From: Microbacterium testaceum
GTDB lineage: Bacteria > Actinomycetota > Actinomycetes > Actinomycetales > Microbacteriaceae
DNA length: 64,000 nt
Reading direction: 5' to 3'
Assembly: GCF_003075375.1 (NCBI RefSeq)
Contig: NZ_QDFT01000005.1
Coordinates: 1 to 64,000, forward strand
Shown: positions 36,529 through 43,841 of the stretch, piece after piece
How the letters are laid out: every line of letters begins with the position of its first letter
Numbering within the stretch: position 1 is the stretch's first letter
The notes under the pieces: model-generated
What the model saw: only the letters and a program-made list of their open reading frames with translations
Databases searched by the model: none
Told to the model about the DNA's origin: nothing
Program-made: the position numbers and the translations under genes

Positions 36529-37440
36529 TCAAACGTGGCGGACGCGCTGCTGCAGGCGGGTGCGGATGTCGAACAGCTCGGTGCCGCCGACCTCGCGACC
36601 GCCCGTGATCCCGCGACGCAGCAGCGTCGTCAGGGCGCTGCGCGTGACCAGGGCGACGGGGGTACCGCGCACCTTGCCGAGCTCGGTGATGGCGTCGAGC
36701 ACGTCGTCGTCGGGGAGCACGACCAGCGCCCCGCTGAAGCGCACCCCGGCCGCGCGGGCGATCACGCGGGCGCGCGACACGAGCTCGGTCACGGGAGATC
36801 CGATGACGTTCGGGCCGCTGATCTCGCCGCGACGCACACCGACGGGACCGCCGAAGTCCTCGCTCAGCAGCGCGTAAAGGCCGCTCGGCCCGAGGACGAG
36901 GTGATCGATCTTCTGCTCGGGGTCGATGCCGTCGCGGTCGGCGAGCACGTCGTGCCACACGGTGTATCCCATGCCGAGCTCCGAGACGAGGCGTGCGGTC
37001 TCCTCCTCGGCGAGCGCGTCGGCCAGGATGTGACGGATCTCGGGGGGCGCCGACCGGACGAGTGCCGGGTCGTACGGGTCGGCGATCTCGACTCCGCGGC
37101 CCACCCATTCGCGGATCAGGCCGAGGTAGCGCTCGCGGCGCCACCCGCCGGGCTGTCCGTGCGATCGCGCGCGCGGCCGGGTGTCGGTCTGCCGAGGAGC
37201 GGGGGATGCCGCCGACGCGCCGCCCCACTCGGGTGACGACGACCCGCGGCCCCGGTCGTAGGCGCTGCGCGCCTCGGGCGTTCCGACGAGCTCCCACGCG
37301 CGCTGCACCTGGACGAACTGCGCGGCGTCGCCGCCCGTGTCGGGGTGCGTCTCGCGCAGGCGCACCCGGTAGGCGCGGCGCAGACTCTCGTCGTCGGCGT
37401 CGGCGGCCACGCGGAGCACCTCGTACGCCGATGACGACAT
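36529..37440 (-). CDS. J-domain protein with a NERD-like C-terminal domain
   Basis: A 303-residue protein. Residues 1-65 form a DnaJ J-domain with the HPD tripeptide in ETHPDTGG. After a Ser/Pro linker, residues 110-300 include KIDHLVLGPSGLYALLSEDFGG, which resembles the core of nuclease-related (NERD) domains, although the usual E-x-K pair is replaced, so nuclease activity is doubtful. J-domains recruit DnaK. I chose the ATG at 37440; an in-frame GTG at 37455 would add five residues. Confidence 0.8.
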   Translation of the reverse strand: MSSSAYEVLRVAADADDESLRRAYRVRLRETHPDTGGDAAQFVQVQRAWELVGTPEARSAYDRGRGSSSPEWGGASAASPAPRQTDTRPRARSHGQPGGWRRERYLGLIREWVGRGVEIADPYDPALVRSAPPEIRHILADALAEEETARLVSELGMGYTVWHDVLADRDGIDPEQKIDHLVLGPSGLYALLSEDFGGPVGVRRGEISGPNVIGSPVTELVSRARVIARAAGVRFSGALVVLPDDDVLDAITELGKVRGTPVALVTRSALTTLLRRGITGGREVGGTELFDIRTRLQQRVRHV

Positions 37441-37506
37441 GGGGCTGTCGAACACGTCCGTTCATCCGTTCTGCCGCGATCTGGTGCGGGCGCGGCGTCT
37501 TTCAGG

Positions 37507-38127
37507 CTAACGCGGCGCGCCGGGGGGCAGTCCCGCGCGTCGCTGGGAACGCGCCGAGCGCCCCGCGCGCTCGCGCCGTCGCCCGTGCCGCGCGCGCGGC
37601 CGGCGAGCGTAGGCCGCGGCATCCCTGCTCGACAGCGCGAGCAGCACCAGGATGTCGAGCGCCAGGGTGGTCAGCGTCGTGCGGATCGAGATCTCCTGCC
37701 CGAACTCCCACCACCCCACGAAACTCGCCGAGATCGACGCCACCGAGATCAGCATGACGAACACGCGCGACCGGTTTCCGCCGAACAGGATCCGGATGCC
37801 GAGCACCACCTGCACCGCGCAGACGCTGCCGAGAATGGCGAGGAACACGGCCGTCCCCACGCCGAGGTCCGACGCGCTGACGTCCGGGGCCTCGCTGGCG
37901 TCACCGCTCCAGGCCCCGGCGACATCGCGGAGCCAGGGCGGTAGCGCGAAGGCGACGCTGACGGCCCACAGCGCTCCGGCCGCGGCCCGCAGCAGGACCA
38001 GCACGGCTCCGGCGACGATCGCGAGGGGGCGATGATGCGCGGCCTCCGCGGGGGCGGGCTCGAGCGGGGGCTCGAAGGCGACGCGCTTGCGGGGCACGCG
38101 TTCGCGCCGGGAATCCGCCCGGCTCAT
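37507..38127 (-). CDS. Four-span membrane protein of unknown function
   Basis: A 206-residue protein. After a basic N-terminus there are four hydrophobic segments (about 35-60, 90-112, 122-142 and 152-170), and the C-terminal 35 residues are very Arg-rich. It overlaps the LssY-like gene by four bases (ATGA), so the two products probably act together. No family is recognised. Confidence 0.78.
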   Translation of the reverse strand: MSRADSRRERVPRKRVAFEPPLEPAPAEAAHHRPLAIVAGAVLVLLRAAAGALWAVSVAFALPPWLRDVAGAWSGDASEAPDVSASDLGVGTAVFLAILGSVCAVQVVLGIRILFGGNRSRVFVMLISVASISASFVGWWEFGQEISIRTTLTTLALDILVLLALSSRDAAAYARRPRARHGRRRERAGRSARSQRRAGLPPGAPR

Positions 38128-38969
38128 CGTGGCGTCTCCGGGCCGCGGGTGACGGGAGCAGCAGCGTCCACGCCCCGCACGTCGATGATGGGCAGATCGC
38201 CGTCGGTCGAGATGCTGTCGCCACCGCCGTTGCGCGAGTGGTACCCGGTCGCGAAGTCGCGGATGACGTCGACGGCGACCCCCGGCATCCCCTCGATCGT
38301 TCCGACGATGTGATCGCGTTCGATGTCGGTGTCGGCGTCGATGCGGTGGGTCACCTGCAGAGTGAACAACGACAGGCCGACCGCCCGGTCGAAGGTGCCC
38401 GCGGCGAGCCAGTCGACCCGTCGCCCTCCGGGCAGCAGCCAGCCGTCGGGGCACCGCCACAGACGCACGTGGTGGCGCTGCGCGGGAGAGCCGGCGACCT
38501 CCTGCTGGTAGGCGAGGTCCTGCATCCGACCGAAGAGGAACAGCGGGCTCACAGGAGCGCGCGGATAGCTGCGGCGACGGAGCGTCGACGACACGATCCG
38601 CCAGGACGAGCGCAGGCTCACCGGGTCCGCCGGGATCCACCCCGCGGCCGCCATCACCGCCTCCACCTGCGCGCGCTCGCCGAGAAGCGCGAGGTTGACG
38701 GGGTCGCCGAGCAACCCGTCCGAGGTGCGCGTGCGCCCCATGAAGTAGTCGGGCACGTAGATCGCGGTGAGGATGCGATGCAGCCGCGGCAGCACCAGAT
38801 AGGCCAGCAGCACCCAGAACGCGACCGCCATGAGCACCCCGGCCCAGCCGAGCGAGAACGACTGCGTCAGGCTCAGGTAGGCGAGCCAGACCGCGGCGAG
38901 ACCGGCGAAGACGAAGAAGAACCCGTCGAGGGCCCTGCCGAACGACCAGCGGCGCCGCCGTGCGGTCAT
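38124..38969 (-). CDS. LssY C-terminal domain protein
   Basis: A 281-residue protein. Two membrane spans near 15-35 and 42-62 precede a soluble domain that matches the LssY C-terminal module: GDPVNLALLGERAQVEAVMAAAGW split across residues 88-112, then DPVSLRSSWRIV, APVSPLFLFGRMQDLAYQ and HHVRLWRCP. LssY proteins are found beside type I secretion or PAP2 phosphatase genes; the domain's function is unknown. It is followed by a coupled membrane-protein gene. Confidence 0.82.
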   Translation of the reverse strand: MTARRRRWSFGRALDGFFFVFAGLAAVWLAYLSLTQSFSLGWAGVLMAVAFWVLLAYLVLPRLHRILTAIYVPDYFMGRTRTSDGLLGDPVNLALLGERAQVEAVMAAAGWIPADPVSLRSSWRIVSSTLRRRSYPRAPVSPLFLFGRMQDLAYQQEVAGSPAQRHHVRLWRCPDGWLLPGGRRVDWLAAGTFDRAVGLSLFTLQVTHRIDADTDIERDHIVGTIEGMPGVAVDVIRDFATGYHSRNGGGDSISTDGDLPIIDVRGVDAAAPVTRGPETPR

Positions 38970-38991
38970 GGCCGGCTCGAACGCCCGGGCG

Positions 38992-40056
38992 TCACCACAG
39001 CGCCGGCTCCGGTGCGAAGGCGAAGGCCTCGGCGACCCGGTCCTCGGGCAGATCGGCCAGACGCTCGGGCGACCAGCGCGGCGAGCGGTCCTTGTCGACG
39101 ACCTGCGCGCGGATGCCCTCGACGAGGTCGGGTTGGGTGAGGGCGAACCACAGCACCAGCCCGTATTCCTGGGCGAGCGCCGCCCGCAACGACGGCAGGC
39201 CGCGAGCGCGCCGCACGGCCGCGAGCGTCACGGCGAGCGCGGTCGGGGCGGAGGCTGCCAGCAGCTCGGCGGTCTCGACCGCGTCGGGCTCGGGCCGCGC
39301 CCGCAACCGGTCGATGATGCCCGCGACGTCGCTCGCGGCGAACGCGTCGTCGATCCAGGCGCGCTTCTCGATCAGGCGCGAGGGCTCCGGGCTCTCGTCG
39401 AAGAGCAGCACCAGCTCGGTGGGGCTCGACGGATCGGCGCGGTTCTCGAGCGCCTCGTACAGTGCCTCGAGGTGGGCGGTGGGCACCATGTGGTCGGCGA
39501 ACCCGGCGTACAGCGCGTCCGCGGCATCCATCTCTCCGCCCGTCAGGGCCAGGTACTCGCCCAGGCGACCGGGAGCACGGGCCAGCAGCCACGAGCCGCC
39601 GACATCCGGGGTGAAACCGATGCGCGTCTCGGGCATGGCCAGGCGCGAGCGCTCCGTCACGATGCGGATGGCCGCGTGCCCGGCCAGACCGATGCCGCCA
39701 CCCATGCACACGCCGTCGGCGATCGCGATCACCGGCTTGGCCGAGGTCGAGATCGCGTGGTCGAGCGCGTACTCCTCGCGGAAGAAGGCGTGCACCTCGT
39801 CCACCCGACCGGCGGTGACCATGCCGTGCAGCGCCCGGATGTCGCCGCCCGCGCAGAACCCCCGCTCGCCCGCGCCGTCGAGCAGCACCACGTCGACGTC
39901 GGCGTCGCGCTGCCAGCGGTCCAGCGTCACGTGCAGCGCGCGGATCATGTCCAGGTCGAGCGCGTTGATCGCGCGAGGGCGGTTCAGCGTCAGGTGGCCG
40001 AGGCCGCGGCGGCTCGAGACCAGGACGCTGTCGGCGTCGGAGTGGGGGGCGTGCAC
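38992..40056 (-). CDS. 3-hydroxyisobutyryl-CoA hydrolase
   Basis: A 354-residue crotonase-fold hydrolase. FCAGGDIRALH near 67, GVCMGGGIGLAGH near 115, MPETRIGFTPDVGGSWLL near 140 with the catalytic Glu and Asp of HIBCH, and EYLALTGGEM are all standard. It releases 3-hydroxyisobutyrate in valine breakdown. The start is GTG at 40056; TAACGT ends six bases upstream and no ribosome binding site is seen, so the mRNA is probably leaderless. It precedes the LssY-like gene by 22 bp on the same strand. Confidence 0.93.
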   Translation of the reverse strand: MHAPHSDADSVLVSSRRGLGHLTLNRPRAINALDLDMIRALHVTLDRWQRDADVDVVLLDGAGERGFCAGGDIRALHGMVTAGRVDEVHAFFREEYALDHAISTSAKPVIAIADGVCMGGGIGLAGHAAIRIVTERSRLAMPETRIGFTPDVGGSWLLARAPGRLGEYLALTGGEMDAADALYAGFADHMVPTAHLEALYEALENRADPSSPTELVLLFDESPEPSRLIEKRAWIDDAFAASDVAGIIDRLRARPEPDAVETAELLAASAPTALAVTLAAVRRARGLPSLRAALAQEYGLVLWFALTQPDLVEGIRAQVVDKDRSPRWSPERLADLPEDRVAEAFAFAPEPALW

Positions 40057-40154
40057 GGTGCCACGTTACACACGGGCGGCGGGGTCGCCGAGATGCGTTT
40101 TCACCCCCGGATCGGGGAAGATGGAGAGAACGCCCGCCCAACGAAAGGTGCCGT

Positions 40155-41492
40155 ATGCCCGACGGACAGGTGATCGAGCTCGCCGGACTCACCAAGCGCT
40201 TCGGGGCGGTGGCGGCGGTCGACGACCTCACGGCGCGCATCGAACCCGGTCGGGTGACCGGCTTCCTCGGCCCCAACGGCGCGGGCAAGACCACGTCGCT
40301 GCGCATGCTGCTCGGGCTCGTCCGCCCCACCTCGGGTACCGCGACGATCGGCGGGCGCCGCTTCACCGACCTGACGTCGCCGCTGCAGACGGTGGGCGCG
40401 GCCCTCGAGGCCTCGAGCTTCCACCCCGGGCGTTCGGCCGCCAACCATCTCAAGGTCTCGGCGCGCGCGGCGCGCATCCCGACGACGCGCATCGACGAGG
40501 TGCTCGGCCTGGTCGGTCTCGCCGATGTCGCCGGACGCCGCGTGGGAGGCTTCTCACTCGGCATGCGGCAGCGTCTGGGCCTGGCGACCGCCCTTCTGGG
40601 CGACCCCGGCGTGCTCGTGCTCGACGAGCCGACCAACGGCCTCGATCCCGAGGGCATCCGCTGGATGCGCTCGCTGCTGCGCCACCTGGCCGAAGAGGGA
40701 CGCACCGTCCTCATCTCCTCGCACCTGCTCGCCGAGGTGCAGCAGACGGTCGACGCTCTGCTGATCATCTCGGGCGGCCGACTGGTCTTCCAGGGCGGCA
40801 TCGAAGACCTCGCCGACCCCGACGAATTCGCCACCGTCGTCGACTCCCCCGATCGTGCCGCCCTGTCCCGCGTGCTCGACGAGCGGGGCATCGACTACCA
40901 GTTGCTGCGCAACGGCTTCACGATCCGTCACCACGAGCCGGTCGAGATCGGCGGCCTGGCCGCGGCGTCCGGCATCGCCCTGTCGCACCTGCAGAGCAAG
41001 GGCGCGAGCCTCGAGGACATCTTCCTCGAGCTGGTCAGCGGCGTGCGCGTGCACGCGAGCGCGGGGGGAGGGACGGTTCCGGATGCCGGGTCCCCCGCCG
41101 CGGACGCCACCCCGGCCGCCGCGTCGACGGGCGACCCCGACCACGCTCCCGCGTTCTCGGCCGAACCCGCCCTGCGGACGCCGTCCTCGGCGGGCGCACC
41201 CGATCTCACCGAGCCGGCGCTGAGCGAGGAGCCGCAGCCGTCCACAGCGCTGGTCGCGGTCGTCACCCCGGCCCGGAACCGCCCCGCCGCCTCAGAAGCC
41301 GCTGCCCCCTCGCCCGACGCGCCGCGGCAGTCCTATGCGGTCGCCTCGACGGGCGTCATCGACATCGTTCCTCCCGCGCACCGGATCGACGGGCCTGCCG
41401 TCCGTCCCGCGGGCGATCTCGACGACACCTCCCCCGGCGTCCCCGCCTCGGGTTCCGTCCCCGCACAGTCCAGCCCGGAGGTTCCGCGATGA
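40155..41492 (+). CDS. ABC transporter ATP-binding protein with a long low-complexity tail
   Basis: A 445-residue ATPase. Residues 1-300 form a complete exporter-type ATPase: GPNGAGKTT near 40, FSLGMRQRLG near 135 (signature LSxGM type), VLVLDEPTNGLDPEG near 155 and SSHLLAEV. The last 140 residues are Ala/Pro/Ser-rich, without predicted structure, which is unusual for this family. AAAGG lies eight bases before the ATG. The following permease gene overlaps by four bases. Export of antibiotic, lipid or bacteriocin is possible; the cargo is unknown. Confidence 0.9.
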   Translation: MPDGQVIELAGLTKRFGAVAAVDDLTARIEPGRVTGFLGPNGAGKTTSLRMLLGLVRPTSGTATIGGRRFTDLTSPLQTVGAALEASSFHPGRSAANHLKVSARAARIPTTRIDEVLGLVGLADVAGRRVGGFSLGMRQRLGLATALLGDPGVLVLDEPTNGLDPEGIRWMRSLLRHLAEEGRTVLISSHLLAEVQQTVDALLIISGGRLVFQGGIEDLADPDEFATVVDSPDRAALSRVLDERGIDYQLLRNGFTIRHHEPVEIGGLAAASGIALSHLQSKGASLEDIFLELVSGVRVHASAGGGTVPDAGSPAADATPAAASTGDPDHAPAFSAEPALRTPSSAGAPDLTEPALSEEPQPSTALVAVVTPARNRPAASEAAAPSPDAPRQSYAVASTGVIDIVPPAHRIDGPAVRPAGDLDDTSPGVPASGSVPAQSSPEVPR

Positions 41493-42307
41493 CGCTCCTC
41501 GCCGCCACGCGGTCCGAGTACACCAAGCAGTTCTCCACCGCCGGCTGGTGGGTCCTGGGGATCGTGCTCGTGGTGTACGTCGCCTTCACGGCCGGCGTCC
41601 TGGCGTTCGTGTTCGGCGGAGTGGCATCCGGTCGTCTCACCGGCGCCAGCGGACCCGCCCCCGCCACCGACGGCATCCCCGAGCTCGTGTACAGCTCGGC
41701 CACCGCCGTGGGCTACGTCTTCCCCCTGCTCATCGGCACGCTCATGGTCACGACGGAGTTCCGTCACAAGACCCTGACGCCGACGTTCCTCGCCACCCCC
41801 CGTCGCGGCGTCGTCCTGGTCGGCAAGTTCGTCGTCGGCATCCTGATCGGCCTTCTCTACGGCGTCCTGGGTTCGGCGGCCTCGATTGCCGCGGGGGCCG
41901 GGGTCCTGGGCTTCTTCGGGATCGACACCGCCCTGGACTCCCCCGACACGTGGACCCTCGTGGGTCGCATGCTGCTCGCCTACGCGCTGTGGGCGCTGGT
42001 CGGCATCGGCGTCGGCACCGTCGTGCGCAATCAGGTCGCCGCGATCGTCATCGTGCTCGCCGTCACGCTCTTCGTCGAGCCGATCGTGCGCACGGTCGGC
42101 GGCGTCGTCGAGGGGTTCGCGGACGTCGTCACGTGGTTCCCGAGTGCGGCGAGCGACGCCCTCGTGGGGCAGACGATCTTCGGTGCGATCGGCTCGGGCG
42201 GCGGAGGGACCCTCGAGTGGTGGGCCGGCGGTCTGGTGCTGCTCGGCTACGCGGTGGTGCTGCTCGTGATCGGGCTGTTCACCACCTGGCGTCGCGACAT
42301 CGACTGA
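41489..42307 (+). CDS. ABC-2 type permease
   Basis: A 272-residue membrane protein with six predicted spans, starting ATRSEYTKQFST, typical of ABC-2 permeases paired with BcrA-like ATPases. TEFRHKTLTPTFLATPRR near 90-107 is the conserved coupling helix. It overlaps the ATPase stop (ATGA), so both are made together. Confidence 0.88.
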   Translation: MTLLAATRSEYTKQFSTAGWWVLGIVLVVYVAFTAGVLAFVFGGVASGRLTGASGPAPATDGIPELVYSSATAVGYVFPLLIGTLMVTTEFRHKTLTPTFLATPRRGVVLVGKFVVGILIGLLYGVLGSAASIAAGAGVLGFFGIDTALDSPDTWTLVGRMLLAYALWALVGIGVGTVVRNQVAAIVIVLAVTLFVEPIVRTVGGVVEGFADVVTWFPSAASDALVGQTIFGAIGSGGGGTLEWWAGGLVLLGYAVVLLVIGLFTTWRRDID

Positions 42308-42371
42308 ACGCCCCGCGGGGGCGAAGCGCAGCCGCATTTGGCCCGCCCGCGCCGACCGGCGAGAATCAACC

Positions 42372-43190
42372 GTGCTCGATGGACCGGTGATCGCCGAGTG
42401 GCTGCCCGTGTCGGTGTCGGCGCTCCTGCTGCTGCTCGTGGCCGCCGGCGTGGCCGGGTGGGTGGACGCGGTGGTCGGCGGCGGCGGGCTCATCCAACTG
42501 CCGGCGCTCGTGATCGCCGTCCCCAAGGACGTCGCGACGCCGTTCATCCTGGGCACCAACAAGCTCTCGTCGTTCTTCGGCACGCTCTCGGCGAGCGGGG
42601 TGTACCTCCGCAGGATCCGGGTGCAGCTCATCCTGCTGATCCCCCTCGTGGCCGGGGCGTTCGGCGGGTCCACGGTCGGGGCGGCGCTGTCGCGCTTCGT
42701 CCCGCGCGAGGTGCTCACCCCGATCGTGCTGGTCGCCGTCGTGGCCGTCGGCGTCTACACGCTGATCAAGCCCAAGATGGGCCTGCACCACGAACCGCGT
42801 CACGACCGCCCCGCCGCGGTCGCCTGGCGGGCGGGGGCGATCGGTCTGCTCGTGGGGTTCTACGACGGCATCCTGGGTCCGGGAACGGGCTCGTTCTTCG
42901 TGATCCTCATCGTGGGCGTGCTGGGGTACGGCTTCCTGCAGGCGAGCGTCAACGCCAAGATCGCCAACCTCACCACGAACCTCGCGGCGCTGATCGTGTA
43001 CGGGGTGCACGGCGAGGTCATCCTCGTGCTGGGCCTGGCGATGGCGGTGCTCAACATCACCGGCGGCTTCATCGGCGCCCACATGGCGACGCGGCGCGGC
43101 AGCGGCTTCGTGCGGATCGTGTTCCTCGTCACGCTGTCGCTGCTGGTCGTCAAGCTCGCGTGGGACACCGTGGCGCAGTTCGCGGGCTGA
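42372..43190 (+). CDS. Sulfite exporter TauE/SafE (TSUP) family protein
   Basis: A 272-residue protein with about eight spans. The TSUP signatures are GWVDAVVGGGGLIQLPALV near 28-46 and the repeat GFYDGILGPGTGSFF near 163. These proteins export or import sulfur-containing anions such as sulfite, sulfoacetate or thiosulfate. The start is GTG at 42372 with GAGAAT ending five bases earlier, fitting a leaderless start. It has no sulfur-metabolism neighbours. Confidence 0.9.
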   Translation: MLDGPVIAEWLPVSVSALLLLLVAAGVAGWVDAVVGGGGLIQLPALVIAVPKDVATPFILGTNKLSSFFGTLSASGVYLRRIRVQLILLIPLVAGAFGGSTVGAALSRFVPREVLTPIVLVAVVAVGVYTLIKPKMGLHHEPRHDRPAAVAWRAGAIGLLVGFYDGILGPGTGSFFVILIVGVLGYGFLQASVNAKIANLTTNLAALIVYGVHGEVILVLGLAMAVLNITGGFIGAHMATRRGSGFVRIVFLVTLSLLVVKLAWDTVAQFAG

Positions 43191-43223
43191 GCGCGTCGTC
43201 CGCACACCCGGTCGCGGCGCACG

Positions 43224-43284
43224 CTCGAGTGTCCAGAACACCCGGACGGCGCCGAGAAACGTCCGGGTGTTCCGGACACTCGAG
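43224..43284. repeat. Hairpin, class GAGTGTCC
   Basis: 24-nt arms (43224-43247 and 43261-43284) pair at 23 positions; the one A-C mismatch lies in the middle. The arm sequence is almost the same as at 2447-2505 while the loop differs. It lies between convergent gene ends. Confidence 0.85.
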
Positions 43285-43322
43285 AGGCGCAGGCCGGCCG
43301 GGGCCGACCCCCGCAGCCGCGC

Positions 43323-43712
43323 TCAGGCGACGATGTCGGCGACGTCCTCGGGTTCGGATGCCACGTCCAGCCGCAGCGCCTTGAGCAGCGCGACGCCGTG
43401 CTTGGTGGTCAGCACCAGACGCTCGAACTCGTCGTGGCCCGCCAGGTCGATCACGACGCTGGGCTTGCGGCCGCGGATGATGACGAAGTCATCGCCGCCC
43501 GCGGACTTCCACGTCCCGGCGCCGACCACGACCGGCAGGTTGATACCGGGGTTGGGCACGCCGCGGATCCACGTCCAGGCGTCGTCCGTCAGCTGCACGC
43601 GGTCGATGTGCTCACGGGGGACGACGATGTTGCTCTTGCGGAAGGACAGCGCACGCTCGGTCGGCGAGAGCACGACCTCGAGCTGCGTCGAATCGAGCAG
43701 CAGGGTCACCAT
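43323..43712 (-). CDS. Conserved hypothetical protein, possibly PH-like beta fold
   Basis: A 129-residue soluble protein. It is rich in alternating hydrophobic/polar strands (TLLLDSTQLEVVLSPTERAL, VVPREHIDRVQLT, DDFVIIRGRKPSVVIDL) and ends in a helix LVLTTKHGVALLKAL, a pattern seen in small PH-like bacterial proteins. I do not assign a function. The ATG at 43712 is preceded by CAGGAT seven bases upstream; an ATG at 43721 would add three residues. It is divergent from fbiC. Confidence 0.78.
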   Translation of the reverse strand: MVTLLLDSTQLEVVLSPTERALSFRKSNIVVPREHIDRVQLTDDAWTWIRGVPNPGINLPVVVGAGTWKSAGGDDFVIIRGRKPSVVIDLAGHDEFERLVLTTKHGVALLKALRLDVASEPEDVADIVA

Positions 43713-43841
43713 GTCCTCCATCCTGCCAGCGTCCGCGACACCCCATCCGCCCCGCACCTCACAGGACGGCAACGATCGGCTCCCCGCCTCGGCCCGGGGC
43801 AACCCGGCCCCGATGTCGGAGCCGAGGGATAGCCTGGAGCG

